Shown: in pieces, positions 46,071 to 56,700 of the stretch | How the letters are laid out: each line of letters begins with the position of its first letter | How positions within the stretch are numbered: the first letter of the stretch is position 1 | Source of the DNA: an uncultured Psychrobacter sp. | GTDB taxonomy: Bacteria > Pseudomonadota > Gammaproteobacteria > Pseudomonadales > Moraxellaceae | Length of the DNA stretch: 64,000 bases | Direction: 5' to 3' | NCBI GenBank assembly: GCA_947495055.1 | Contig: CANLXO010000008.1 | Location: 62,001 to 126,000 of the forward strand | Made by a program: the position numbers and the translations under genes | The notes under the pieces: model-generated | Databases searched by the model: none | What the model was told of the DNA's origin: nothing | Seen by the model: the letters and a program-made list of their open reading frames with translations, nothing else

Positions 46071-48971
46071 ATGACTATGACGACCGCTGCATTACACAGT
46101 ACCGAATTTGCCGTTGGCCAACGCTACCTATCTGATACCGAGTCTGAGCTTGGGTTAGGGGTGGTCATCGACCTCGATGATCGCTGCGTGCATATCTTGT
46201 TTCCACAAAGCGAGGAGACGCGCGTCTATGCCAAAAACTCTGCACCGCTATCGCGCGTGGTGTTTAAAGTCGGCGATAGTATCTGCGATCAAGACGGCAA
46301 AACCTATACGGTAAATCGTGTGGATGAAGTGATGGGCGTGCTCAAATATGGTGTTGAGGATAATAGCGAGGGCGCAATCAAGCCTATTATGGAAACCCGT
46401 CTTGCCGCCAATATCACTCTTGCTAAGCCCCTTGAGCGTCTGCTCGCAGGGCGCATTGAGCGCGGAGATTGGTACGAGCTGCGCCAAGATATTTTGCGTA
46501 TGCAAGTGGCGCTGGCAGGTCACCCGCTCAAAGGCTTGATGGGCGCGCGCGTCGACATTATTGAGCATCAGCTCTATATCGCGCACGAAGTCGGCAAACG
46601 TATCGCGCCGCGTGTCTTGCTCGCTGATGAGGTAGGTCTTGGCAAAACCATTGAAGCAGGACTTATTATCCATCAGCAGCTGCTTACAGGAAAAGCTGAG
46701 CGCGTGCTCATTCTTGTGCCTGATAGTTTGCAGTATCAGTGGATGATTGAGCTGCGCCGCCGCTTTAACTTAAACTTTGCGCTGTTTGATTTGGTGCGTA
46801 CGGCCGCGATTAAAGAGCATGACCCTGAGCAAAACGTCTTTGCCACCGAGCAATGCATTATCGCGGGTATGGATCTGCTACTAGATCACCCTGACTTGTA
46901 TGATCAAGCGATGGAAGCTGGGTTTGACCTATTGGTCGTTGATGAGGCGCATCACTTGCACTGGGACGAGACGCAGGGTGGCAATGAAAAATACGACCTA
47001 ATCGCAGATTTTGCCGAAGAGACGCCTGGGGTGATGTTACTCACCGCCACGCCTGAGCAATTGGGCGCGCAGAGTCACTTTGCCCGTTTGCGTCTGCTTG
47101 ATCCTGATCGTTTCGATGATTTAGATGAGTTTATCGCAAGTCAAAGCGCTTTTGCTCAAACAGCTGCCGTTGCTGGCGTGCTCATAGAAGATAAGCCGCT
47201 AAGTGATAACCAAATTACTGCGCTGAGTCAGTTATTAGATATCAGTCTCGATGAGCTTGCACCTATTAACGACGATGATAAGCTGCGCACGCACGCACTA
47301 AATGAGCTATTAGATCGTCACGGTACAGGGCGTATTTTGTTTCGCAATACTCGTGAAAGCGTTAAAGGCTTTCATGGTCGTAGCAGCCAAGCACATCCGC
47401 TGCCACTGCCTGAGGCTTGGGTGGATAGCTACCAGACTATGGGTAAATTGCGTGAGCAGTTGTGGGGCGAGGAAAATCAGCCCGATGGCGGCTGGCTTGA
47501 GGATGATCCGCGTGTGCCGTGGCTTATTGATATTTTAAAAGGTGCGCTCAAACAACAAAAAGTGCTCCTTATCGCCCGTAGCGGTGCTACCGTCGAGAGC
47601 TTAGAGGCCGTATTGCGCCTGCATGCCGGTATCAAGACGGCTATCTTTACTGAGCAGATGACGCTACTTGAGCGCGATCAAGCCGCTGCCTTCTTCGCCG
47701 ATAGCGAGGGCGCGCAGATACTCCTGTGCTCTGAGATTGGCTCTGAGGGACGCAACTTTCAGTTTGCAAGTGATTTGATCTTATGGGATTTGCCCGCCAA
47801 TCCAGATACGCTCGAGCAGCGTATTGGTCGCTTGGATCGTATTGGACAAACACAGCAAATCATGCTGCATATCCCTTATGTAGAGGGCACCGCGCAAGAG
47901 CGTTTGTATCAGTGGTATAACGACGCGCTCAATATGTTTAGCCAGATATCACCGACAGCACAAAGCGTACAAGAGCAATATATAGCTCAGCTTAAACCGC
48001 TGTTAGAAGGGGCGGATACTACGGACAACCGCGCCAGACTGCAGACGCTTATTACCGATGCTAAGCAGCTGCGCCTGGGACTTGAGGCGCAATTGCAGGC
48101 GGGTCGTGATCGCTTGCTTGAGTACAACTCGTGCCGTCCTCGTGTTGCTGGGCGTATCGCAAGCGCCATGCATGAGTTTGATGGGCATAATCTATTGCCG
48201 CAATTTATCGAGCGCTTCTTTGCCTCAGCTAATATCGATCATAATATTCAGCGCGATGGCTCGTGGGTGATTGCGCCTATCGATAGCACTGAGATCAGTG
48301 ACTATATCGATGGTCTACCTCTTGGTGATGAAGACGGTATGAGCTTGACCTTTGAGCGCAAGCAGGCGCTTGTGCGTGAAGATATCGAATTTATCACTCA
48401 TGAGCATCCACTCATGCAAGCCATCTATGAGCTGGCGAGCACCAGCACCTTTGGTAATACCACGGTTGCGATGCTAAAAAGCAATGCTATGCCGCAAGGT
48501 ATGGTAATGCTGGAGGTTAACTTTCGCGTAGAGGCGATTGCGCCCAAACTATTGAACTTGCCGGCGACATTGACCACGCAAAACATTCGCGTCTTTATCA
48601 GTGAACAAGGCAGTGATCTATCCGCGCGTATCAGTAGTGATATGATCATGCCGCATATTGAGCGTTTGGACAAGAACCGCGCTCGCCAAGTCATCAAGGT
48701 ACGCGGCGATATCATTGAGCAGCGCTATTATGAAGCTGAAGAGATTGCACGTAATCAGCTCGGGGAGATCGGCGCGCAGGCAAGTGCACGTTTTAGCCAG
48801 CAGTGGACGCGTGAGATCAAACGCCTCAAGCACCTACAAACCATTAATCCAAATGTGCGACCAAGCGAAATCGAGCGCCTAGAGCAACTCCAAGCGCAAG
48901 GTGAGCAAGCACTGGCAAACTTGTCTTTGGTGCCTGATTCTATTCGCGTACTAGTCGCAGTCAAACCTTAA
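46071..48971 (+). CDS. rapA: RNA polymerase-associated helicase-like ATPase RapA
   Basis: Swi2/Snf2 ATPase that recycles stalled RNA polymerase. I chose the ATG at 46071 (MTMTTAALHSTEFAVGQRYLSDTESELGLG); an in-frame ATG at 46008 adds a hydrophobic segment unlike RapA. The 966 residues have the N-terminal Tudor-like domains, Walker A DEVGLGKTIEAG, DEAH box VVDEAHHLHW, TATPEQLGAQSHFARLRLLDPDRF, and C-terminal helicase motifs (SEIGSEGRNFQFA, QRIGRLDRIGQ). It matches E. coli RapA by eye throughout. Confidence 0.96.
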   Translation: MTMTTAALHSTEFAVGQRYLSDTESELGLGVVIDLDDRCVHILFPQSEETRVYAKNSAPLSRVVFKVGDSICDQDGKTYTVNRVDEVMGVLKYGVEDNSEGAIKPIMETRLAANITLAKPLERLLAGRIERGDWYELRQDILRMQVALAGHPLKGLMGARVDIIEHQLYIAHEVGKRIAPRVLLADEVGLGKTIEAGLIIHQQLLTGKAERVLILVPDSLQYQWMIELRRRFNLNFALFDLVRTAAIKEHDPEQNVFATEQCIIAGMDLLLDHPDLYDQAMEAGFDLLVVDEAHHLHWDETQGGNEKYDLIADFAEETPGVMLLTATPEQLGAQSHFARLRLLDPDRFDDLDEFIASQSAFAQTAAVAGVLIEDKPLSDNQITALSQLLDISLDELAPINDDDKLRTHALNELLDRHGTGRILFRNTRESVKGFHGRSSQAHPLPLPEAWVDSYQTMGKLREQLWGEENQPDGGWLEDDPRVPWLIDILKGALKQQKVLLIARSGATVESLEAVLRLHAGIKTAIFTEQMTLLERDQAAAFFADSEGAQILLCSEIGSEGRNFQFASDLILWDLPANPDTLEQRIGRLDRIGQTQQIMLHIPYVEGTAQERLYQWYNDALNMFSQISPTAQSVQEQYIAQLKPLLEGADTTDNRARLQTLITDAKQLRLGLEAQLQAGRDRLLEYNSCRPRVAGRIASAMHEFDGHNLLPQFIERFFASANIDHNIQRDGSWVIAPIDSTEISDYIDGLPLGDEDGMSLTFERKQALVREDIEFITHEHPLMQAIYELASTSTFGNTTVAMLKSNAMPQGMVMLEVNFRVEAIAPKLLNLPATLTTQNIRVFISEQGSDLSARISSDMIMPHIERLDKNRARQVIKVRGDIIEQRYYEAEEIARNQLGEIGAQASARFSQQWTREIKRLKHLQTINPNVRPSEIERLEQLQAQGEQALANLSLVPDSIRVLVAVKP

Positions 48972-49188
48972 GTAGAAGATAGAGAATATTAAAAACGATA
49001 CTATTGTTACCAAAATAAGAACACGGCCTAGTCAGGTTTATACTAATGACTAGTCTTTTAGTCGGTGGTCAAATCCATTAGTATTGGTTACTATACTTGG
49101 TTTTGGCGGACTAGCAGTAGGTAGTGCTGGCGTCGCAGTATTCTCGAAGGCCGATAGTGGTCAGCAGAAAAAAAGGAAATGTATCGTC

Positions 49189-50091
49189 ATGCCTGATCAT
49201 GCAAAACTTATAGATGAGTTGCTAGAGACTGTCGCCTTAACTGAGGTCAGTCCTGATGTATTTGAAGGTAAAAGCCACGATTATGTTGGCTCTCGTATCT
49301 TTGGCGGGCAAGTGCTCGCGCAGGCGATTATGGCGGCCGCGCATACCTTAGGCGAAGACAAGCCTTGTCACTCATTGCATGGGTATTTTTTGCGTGGCGG
49401 TGATATTAATCAGTCGGTCATCTATCAAGTGCGCCGTCTGCGTGATGGTCGCAGTCTATCTGCGCGTGAAGTCACCGCTATTCAGTACAAAGAGGTCAAA
49501 GGCCGTGCGCCTGTTGAGCAAGTTATCTTTTCGATGATTGCCTCGTTCTCACCGATGGAGGGAGGGCTTGAGTATCAAGAGGATATGCCTGTGTATCCGC
49601 CGCCTGAGGATTTGCTCTCGGAGCAAGATCTCAAAGAAGAATACGTCGGCAAAGTGCCAGAGGCGCTCAAAGCGCGTTTTATGCGTCGTCGTCATGTCGA
49701 GATTAAACAAGTCAAACCGCGTGATCCTATCAACCCTGAACCGTCCAAACCCAAACAAGCAAACTGGCTACGTATCCGCGAGCTTGGTAATCAGCCTATT
49801 GCGATTCAGCAGGCACTACTCGCATTTTCATCAGATTTTTATCTGGTAGGTACCGGGCTCATGTCACATGGCGTCAGCTTTATGACTAAAGGCTTGCAAG
49901 CGGCTAGTATTGATCACTCCATGCATTTTCACCGTCCGTTTGATCTCAATAATTGGCTGCTTTATGACATGTGGAGTGATACCACCTCTAATGCTAAAGG
50001 TCTCAATCACGGTCAGTTCTGGCAAGATGGCAGTCTCGTTGCCACCGTTCAGCAAGAAGGACTAATGCGTTTGCGGGTGCCGAAGTCTTAG
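49189..50091 (+). CDS. tesB: acyl-CoA thioesterase II
   Basis: Double-hotdog thioesterase that hydrolyses acyl-CoA. The start chosen is the ATG at 49189 (MPDHAKLIDELLETVALTEVSPDVFEGKSHD), which has AAAAGGAAA upstream. An in-frame start 105 bases upstream would add a hydrophobic segment not found in TesB. The 300 residues contain GSRIFGGQVLAQAIMAA, HSLHGYFLRGGDINQSVIYQVRRLRDGRS and, in the second hotdog, SIDHSMHFHRPFDLNNWLLYDMWSDTT with the catalytic Asp. Typical length. Confidence 0.93.
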   Translation: MPDHAKLIDELLETVALTEVSPDVFEGKSHDYVGSRIFGGQVLAQAIMAAAHTLGEDKPCHSLHGYFLRGGDINQSVIYQVRRLRDGRSLSAREVTAIQYKEVKGRAPVEQVIFSMIASFSPMEGGLEYQEDMPVYPPPEDLLSEQDLKEEYVGKVPEALKARFMRRRHVEIKQVKPRDPINPEPSKPKQANWLRIRELGNQPIAIQQALLAFSSDFYLVGTGLMSHGVSFMTKGLQAASIDHSMHFHRPFDLNNWLLYDMWSDTTSNAKGLNHGQFWQDGSLVATVQQEGLMRLRVPKS

Positions 50092-50139
50092 GGTTATGGT
50101 TAGTAAATACTAAATAAAACAGATACATTTAATTTTAAC

Positions 50140-50215
50140 GTGCAACTGATATCAATTTTCCTTGCGTGCTGTGTCTACGCTGCTCGATGCTGCGCAATAT
50201 TAATATCAGTTACGC
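50140..50215. repeat. imperfect inverted-repeat element between tesB and mutY
   Basis: AACTGATATCAAT (50144-50156) and ATTAATATCAGTT (50199-50211) are inverted copies with one mismatch. Inside, TTGCG (50162-50166) pairs with CGCAA (50193-50197). No T run follows, so it may be a MITE-like or REP-like element rather than a terminator. Confidence 0.5.
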
Positions 50216-50286
50216 TGTATTGTTTTTACAATGGACTGACTATACTCAAATAATTTTAGAATGTGGGCTGGATTTTTTAGACTAGC

Positions 50287-51543
50287 TTAGTCCTCCATAA
50301 TCTTAATCATAGCGCGTGGTAGTCCGAGATTATCTTGCGCTTTTTGTTTATCTAGCCACTTAAAGTCTATATTTGCTGCACTAAGTTTATCGTTTAAATC
50401 GATGATTTGCGTCAGATTGATGTCAAGTTTTTGCGGCTGCAAATACCAGTGAAAATGGGTCAAAGAGTGTTTAATTGGCGCGTCATCTAATAAGGTATTA
50501 CTCACTGATTGCGCTGCTAAGTCATTCTCTTCTAACCACTCATAGATTATTTGTTCAGCGGTAGTAAATTCACTCTCGTATAATTTTTCATTGCTGCGTA
50601 CATCCATTTTTGGCGATTGATCTTCTAACGACTTAGCTAAGTTGCTAGCCTCAACCTTCTCTACAAACTGTAGCGGTAAGCTCCACAGTCCGCCCCAAAT
50701 CCCATTATCAGGGCGTTGTAGCCATAATATCTCACCATTCTCGTTTTTAATCAATAACGCATTACTAAACTTGCTGGGTTTGGGCTGTTTTTTGGCTTTG
50801 ACCGGATAATCCGTTTCGCGACCTTGAGCGTGCGCGATACAGTCCGCCTTTAACGGGCATAACGAGCAAGCAGGACTACGGCGCACGCATAACGTTGCGC
50901 CCATATCCATCATCGCTTGCGCAAAGAGACCTGACTCCTCCTCTGGCGTTAAGCGCTCTGCCAATGCCCACAGCTCTTTGGTCGTGGCGGATTTGGTAAT
51001 GTCACCGTCTATGCCAGCCCAGCGCGTCAGTACCCGTTTGACATTACCATCACAGATCACGCCATATTTATGGAGTCCCATCGCCATAATCGCGCCAGCC
51101 GTCGACGGCCCAACCCCTGATATTGCCTCCCAACCCTCTAGAGTTTGCGGATAACTGCCAGTCTCATCGATAATCTCAACCAATTGTTTCGCGCCTTTGT
51201 GCAAATTACGCGCGCGTGCATAGTAGCCCATACCTGCCCAATGCTCAGCGATCACCTCCCAGTCCGCTGCCGCTAAATCATGTACTGTCGGAAACGAGTC
51301 CATAAAACGCGCAAAGTAAGGCAGGACAGTCTTCACTTGCGTTTGCTGGAGCATGACTTCTGATAGCCAAACGATATAAGGATTGGGCGTATCGGTTTGA
51401 TGCTGTTGCCAAGGCAAGTCGTGGCGACCGCTTGTCTCAAACCAATCGAGTAGGCGCGGCGCGAAGGTGTTTAGGGAGTTTATGCTGTGAGTGAAGCTTT
51501 CTTCTAGATTATTAGTTTTTGAGCTTGAATTTGTTTGGGGCAT
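50287..51543 (-). CDS. mutY: adenine DNA glycosylase MutY
   Basis: Removes A mispaired with 8-oxoguanine. The 418 residues have the catalytic Glu in WLSEVMLQQTQVKTVLPYF, the helix-hairpin-helix GVGPSTAGAIMAMG, the catalytic Asp in VICDGNVKRVLTRW and the iron-sulfur cluster cysteines C-x6-C-x2-C-x5-C (CVRRSPACSLCPLKADC). A C-terminal Nudix-like domain (WLQRPDNGIWGGLWSLPLQF) recognises 8-oxoG. It is larger than the 350-residue E. coli protein because of an extended C-terminal part. Confidence 0.96.
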   Translation of the reverse strand: MPQTNSSSKTNNLEESFTHSINSLNTFAPRLLDWFETSGRHDLPWQQHQTDTPNPYIVWLSEVMLQQTQVKTVLPYFARFMDSFPTVHDLAAADWEVIAEHWAGMGYYARARNLHKGAKQLVEIIDETGSYPQTLEGWEAISGVGPSTAGAIMAMGLHKYGVICDGNVKRVLTRWAGIDGDITKSATTKELWALAERLTPEEESGLFAQAMMDMGATLCVRRSPACSLCPLKADCIAHAQGRETDYPVKAKKQPKPSKFSNALLIKNENGEILWLQRPDNGIWGGLWSLPLQFVEKVEASNLAKSLEDQSPKMDVRSNEKLYESEFTTAEQIIYEWLEENDLAAQSVSNTLLDDAPIKHSLTHFHWYLQPQKLDINLTQIIDLNDKLSAANIDFKWLDKQKAQDNLGLPRAMIKIMED

Positions 51544-51560
51544 AAATTTGGTCTTTGCTG

Positions 51561-51581
51561 GTAGGGTGCGCCTTGCGCACC
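51561..51581 (+). repeat. REP unit, left of the GIY-YIG gene
   Basis: GTAG (51561-51564) followed by a 7-bp hairpin, GGTGCGC with GCGCACC, around loop CTT. An inverted near-copy lies at 52697-52717. Confidence 0.75.
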
Positions 51582-51663
51582 GATAAAGAAGAGTTTGATG
51601 ATATTAAAGGTAATTTAGCTATTCGTATATGAGGTTCATTAGGCACGATATAAAGGTATTTGA

Positions 51664-52584
51664 CTAACGGTAAACGCTGTCTAAAGTTTTACCCGCTTCG
51701 TTTTTCCATTCAATCCAGCCATTTGTCGAGCGTCCTGAGACTAATGAGCTAGCTCCGCTAGGTGTCTTAAATAGTTGGTTCTCAGTTAGCTGATAACTTT
51801 TATTGTTTATCGGCGTTAACTTGCCGCCACTCAATAAATTCTCTTTTATTTTAGCAACAAATGGTGGAGCTGAAATAGCTTGTGCTTGCCGTATTAACGA
51901 TCCTGCCAATATGACAAAGCCATCATCGTCATAATAACCTTTGGCATCACCATCTTTCGCCTTATAGTAAAACAATGTTGGCTGTGAATCAGCGATAGGC
52001 AAGGCATCAGCAGTACTGATTGAAGAAACAGCAAGGTCACCCGAAGACTGTTTCTTAATGTTGTTATTTTCCTTAATATTTAAAGACTCAAAAACGGGTT
52101 GCCCTAAAGTCGATAATAAAACATCAAGGGTATAAAACAGCTCTTCACAATCCGCTTTCAACGGATCAGGCGTGTGCGGCTTATTGCCAGTATTACCGTT
52201 TTTAATTTGATAGCGCCCAACTTGGGTGGCGGTCGCTATAGCTTTATGTTCCATATATAGCGCGTGCGTTTGCGTCATTGAGTTATTCGTTGAAAGCATA
52301 ACAAAGGCACGCGTCCAAAAGTCTTTATCATCATGTTGATTTAACCGTCTTTTTAGGTCGCCAGTCTGGCCGATATATAGTAGCGGCTTATCGGTACTTT
52401 CTGTTTCACCTATTAAAAAGTATAAGCCTACTTGATTGGCATCAGGCATCGCAAAAAAATCATCAATATGAATACGCGGAATTTCAATCAAACGTACGGT
52501 ACGCGTGGTCATCTCAGCCAAACGTAGTCCGCGAGGATTGCCTTTGGGTAAATAGATTTGAATGGTTTTAGCGGATGGAATCAT
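51664..52584 (-). CDS. GIY-YIG nuclease with C-terminal DUF4357 domain
   Basis: A 306-residue protein. The GIY-YIG part shows GLYFLIG (53-59), LLYIGQTGDLKRRLNQH (68-84) and the catalytic Glu in ALYMEHKAIA (112). The C-terminal 90 residues (AKDGDAKGYYDDDGFVILAGSLIR, FKTPSGASSLVSGRSTNGWIEWKNEAGKTL) are a DUF4357 domain, commonly fused to restriction-related or GIY-YIG proteins. No methylase lies beside it. The coding sequence looks more AT-rich than its neighbours, and inverted REP units flank it, suggesting acquisition. Its target is unknown. Confidence 0.85.
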   Translation of the reverse strand: MIPSAKTIQIYLPKGNPRGLRLAEMTTRTVRLIEIPRIHIDDFFAMPDANQVGLYFLIGETESTDKPLLYIGQTGDLKRRLNQHDDKDFWTRAFVMLSTNNSMTQTHALYMEHKAIATATQVGRYQIKNGNTGNKPHTPDPLKADCEELFYTLDVLLSTLGQPVFESLNIKENNNIKKQSSGDLAVSSISTADALPIADSQPTLFYYKAKDGDAKGYYDDDGFVILAGSLIRQAQAISAPPFVAKIKENLLSGGKLTPINNKSYQLTENQLFKTPSGASSLVSGRSTNGWIEWKNEAGKTLDSVYR

Positions 52585-52696
52585 AGTCGTCTTATTGAAC
52601 GTTAATTTTCTAAAGCTTATGTTTTAAAATTTCAGTTGAATCTGGGTAATTACTACAAAGTTTATTACATTGTTGGCTAAATTGCGCCAACTATCC

Positions 52697-52717
52697 GGTG
52701 CGCGAGGCACACCCTAC
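52697..52717 (-). repeat. REP unit, right of the GIY-YIG gene
   Basis: Read on the minus strand it is GTAG plus hairpin GGTGTGC / GCGCACC around CTC. It is an inverted copy of 51561-51581 with 19 of 21 positions identical. One change is compensated by a G-U pair. Confidence 0.75.
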
Positions 52718-52741
52718 ACCCTAGTAATAAAACATAAAACC

Positions 52742-53695
52742 CTACTTCCGATTCTTGCGCGCTCGCTTTTTACGTAAACGCTTTTCTTCTAGTTTGGCTT
52801 CTTTTTTCGCTTCTGCTTGTGCGCGTAACTCCTCTACTAATAATAGCTCTGCCTCGCGCATTTTGGGTGTCTCAAGCGTAATATGGCCTAGCGTGCCACT
52901 GCGTAGCTCATTGACCAAAATCTCAGACATACGGTAAGTATCAACGATGCCGCCTTTTTTTAGCAGACCTCGGTTGTGTCCTGCAACCTCAAAAAACTCC
53001 CAATCGGTTTTCGGTAAATCCTCAATCTTATAGCGCTCTTTAAGCAGATCAGGATAGGCCTGAATTAAATACTCAGCGGTGTAACCAGCCACATCAGCGA
53101 AGTCAAACGCGGTGTCTTTGATGCCGCCTGTAGCTGCCAAGCGATAACCCGAGTTTGGGTTTTCAATCTTTGGCCAGAGCATGCCGGGCGTATCATAGAG
53201 CATAATGTCATCATCGATTTTGATCAGCTGTTGCGACTTGGTAACGGCAGGTTCATCGCCCGTTTTGGCAATGCTGCGCCCCGCAAGAGCGTTAATCAGT
53301 GTCGATTTACCCACGTTGGGTATGCCCATAATAAGCACTTTGATTTGCCTACCTGTGCCTGCTTTATTGGGCATTAATTGCTTACATAGCTGTACGATGC
53401 GTTTGACTTCGCTAGATTTGTTATCGTCACAAGCAATGGCTTTGACTTGATCTTGACTCTCTAAATACTCAATCCATGCCTGCGTTTGGTTGGGGTCGGC
53501 AAGGTCGGCTTTATTCAGGATTTTGATGACCGGTTTTTGTCCTCGTAGCGCTGCTACCATCGGGTTTTCGCTACTGTAAGGAATGCGCGCGTCGATGACC
53601 TCGATGACCACATCCATCTCTGGCATGATCTCTTTGATCTCGTTACGGGCTTTGTTCATGTGTCCTGGGAACCACTGAATGCTTGGGTTATTCAT
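52742..53695 (-). CDS. ylqF: ribosome biogenesis GTPase YlqF/RbgA
   Basis: Circularly permuted GTPase involved in 50S assembly, 317 residues. Motifs are in permuted order: G4 LNKADL near residue 60, G1 GIPNVGKSTLINAL near 130, then G3 DTPGM near 165. The start IQWFPGHMNKARNEIKEIMPEMDVVIEVIDARIP is typical, and the C-terminus ends in a lysine/arginine-rich tail (KKEAKLEEKRLRKKRARKNRK) suited to rRNA contact. It is transcribed on the minus strand upstream of the GIY-YIG gene. Confidence 0.93.
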   Translation of the reverse strand: MNNPSIQWFPGHMNKARNEIKEIMPEMDVVIEVIDARIPYSSENPMVAALRGQKPVIKILNKADLADPNQTQAWIEYLESQDQVKAIACDDNKSSEVKRIVQLCKQLMPNKAGTGRQIKVLIMGIPNVGKSTLINALAGRSIAKTGDEPAVTKSQQLIKIDDDIMLYDTPGMLWPKIENPNSGYRLAATGGIKDTAFDFADVAGYTAEYLIQAYPDLLKERYKIEDLPKTDWEFFEVAGHNRGLLKKGGIVDTYRMSEILVNELRSGTLGHITLETPKMREAELLLVEELRAQAEAKKEAKLEEKRLRKKRARKNRK

Positions 53696-53770
53696 CGAGA
53701 CAACAGCCTTGTAGTTAATATTTTTAAAGACGCTTAGTTTACTACATCACGCACATCATGTTGCTCTAAA

Positions 53771-56700
53771 TCAAGGCGCTAGAGTATTCTCACTCTCATC
53801 AGGTGGCAGCGGCGCAAGATAACCGATAAGGAGTATTAGACTACCTGCGCCGATAAAGGAGATAACGCGCCAAATCGCCTCGGTCTGCGATAGATCAACG
53901 AGGACGAGTTTGAGCACCACAACGCCCAACAATCCAATACCCATAAACCAAAGCGTACGATGCCAGCCGCGACTGGCGATAATGGTCGCGAGTAGGGCAA
54001 GGAGCGTCCAAAGAATGGTCAAGCCCGTCTGTACTTGCTCGCTTTGCCACGCGCCTATAGGTTCATAATCCCAAAGCGGCGTACCGATAAAGGCGTGTAG
54101 CGTTCTGATGAGCATACTAGAGATGACCCAAAAGCTGATAAGTCCCAAAGTTACGAGTAGCGGTCTACTCATAAAAGGGGTGTTAACAGAGTTATCAGCG
54201 TTTTGTGCATACTGCTTTTGACTTAAATAATAAGCCAGCCCGCTATAAGCTAAGATAAGCCATAACGTTACATCGTATAAATTAAACAGCGGTACATAAG
54301 GCAGATTCCAAATTACGCCATCGTAAGAGAGGTTAGTTATGACGACCCAAAGCAAGGTTAACGGTGCAAATATCACCGCGCAGCCTATCAAAGCGTCATG
54401 CCAATTAAACCAATAAATAGGCGCTACCGTTTTATCCTTATGGTTTTTACTACTCCGTAAGGCAACTATTATTAGCGCAGTCATAACGCCAATCGGCACT
54501 AGTAAAGTGATAACGCCGTGCGAGCTAGGCAGATAATAATGAACAGCAGCAGTTAGTACCAAAATACCGGTACCCAGCCAACTGGCATCATGATAAGGCG
54601 AGCGTTGAGTGATAGCTGTGCTCTGAGGATCATCGGTTGCATCATCATGCCACGTCTTTAACCATAGCTGCCCCGCAACTAGCCAACCTATGAGCAATAA
54701 GGCAAAAATGAGCCAATGCGGCGGCGTCCAAACAGTATTAAACTCAAACTTTTGCGGCAGTTGCAAAATAAGCATCGCATAAAATACGATTAGCAATCCG
54801 TAACTTAGCTGCCTAATCTCTTGCCACCCGTGATAGCGGTTGACGAGCCAATAAACGCTCAGGCTAAATAACGCCGAGAGCGCAATAATAGTCGTCGTTG
54901 ACAATGACCAGTCAGCAAGCCAATGATCACTATCGAGCATCAGCACATAGAGCGCCCAGGTAACTGCGGTTAGCGTCAAAAACCGTATCAGTAGCGGACT
55001 GCGCCACACCAGACTAAAGGCGGTGCTTTGGCTATTGATAGTGCTCAGCCATTGACTAGCGGCCTGAGTGCTGATGCCGAGCCGCTGCGCGTATGTCGAC
55101 GCCAAATCAAAATCAGTATTGCCAGTTGTGTTATCGCCAGTAGGCGCTATAGCACTATCCAAAATGGCAGGCGAGTTGCTAGCGCGTAGGATAAACAAGC
55201 TAGCTAGATAACTCATCGCAGAGATGCTCAGCGCTAAAGTAGGGTAGTCTTGAGATGAAAAAAATAGGTTCGCAATCAGCATGCCGATACTGATGAGCTG
55301 CAATAGTAGGCCAAACAATACCGACCATGCCCGCAGGGAACGCCGCCCAAACCATACGAGAGCCAGCCCTTGCACTGACCAGCCAAACGCAATCCACTGG
55401 GCATCTAATGCCAGCGGAATCACTAAGGCTAAAAAGCCAAACCCTAATGCCAGCATGCCCTCGGTAATGAGTGTATAACCTTGGCTACCTCGAATAAATA
55501 ACCAACCTAATACGAGATAAACTGCTGCGAGGATGGCACTGGTAATCGTCAAAGCGTGTTCGATATCACCAAGCAAAGCGGCAAATAATCCAAAGGCTAA
55601 TAGGGGTACACAGAACAATAATCCAGTATCTATTGAAAATAAATAATTGCCATTGAGGTTGCTGTTATTAATGTTGCTATTATCGGCACGGCTAGAGCTA
55701 TCGTTATAAAGCGCTTGTTCGCTATTGGCGTTATAGCGGATGATTTGCTGCGCGTAGCGGATAACAACAAACAAGTAAAGCAATACATGCAGAGCAACTA
55801 GTAGCACCAGTGACCAGCGCTGCGTCTCGATAGTGGTGCTTAAATTCTCACTGATGCCCCAATAGCTAATACCCAAATAGTAGGCCAGCCCAAAGGTCAC
55901 AATGACGCCAAACAAGTTAAGGGCTTTCCACGTGCGGTAGTGAGCAATGATGGCAATTGTCACGTTGAGCAGTAGATAGTAGCTGAACAAAGTAGTCAGA
56001 CTACCCGTGTCGTTACTGGTCAAAATAGGCGCAAAAAACCCGCCAGACAAGGCGAGTAGCGCTAACGGAAATGCGTTTTGACGTACGGCTAACAGGATGG
56101 TGATAGCGGATAATAGCCCAAGCCCGATAAAGCTTGGCAAACTTGGCAGCACGAGATAGACGCTATAGGCAAAAAAGGTCGTTAAGTACGCAATAGCCAG
56201 CCCTGCGCCTTGTAACGTAATACCATAAGCAAAACGGTTCTTCGCCAGTTTAAGCCCCAATCCTGCTAATCCTAACCCTATCACTCCGATCGCTAGGAGT
56301 TTGGACTCAATAGAGATTTCGATATAGTCACTGAGCAAGCGTAGTAGCAGTACCACGCCAACGAGCAGCACCAAAACTCCGACGCGCACGACCAAATTAC
56401 CACCAAAGAACCAGTTTTTGATCGAATGAAATAAGGAGGTGACAATAGGCAACGATTGCTCGTCTAGGTCTGTAACCTTTGGCGTTTTAATGAGAGTAGG
56501 GTCAGTGTGATCGTATTGAGTATCAGGATTAGATAACAGCGCGACTTGTTCGAACAACGCATCAGTTGAAGGCTCATCATTTAAATGATTAGAGTCAGGG
56601 GCTGATTGTGAAGGAGATAAAGCAGATTGCGGTAACGGTGGAGGTACGCTAGTAGCACTCAAATTGTGATCAAGGGTAGTACTTGGCGGTAAATGGCCAG

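Noticed and set aside
49084..49188. Longer start for tesB giving a hydrophobic N-terminus
   Set aside because: TesB is cytosolic; the ATG at 49189 has an A/G-rich ribosome binding site and gives the normal length.
50140..50215. Intrinsic terminator for tesB
   Set aside because: The inverted repeat has long interrupted arms and no T run on either strand.
51664..52584. Restriction-modification system
   Set aside because: The GIY-YIG/DUF4357 gene has no methyltransferase or specificity gene beside it; the neighbours are mutY and a GTPase gene.
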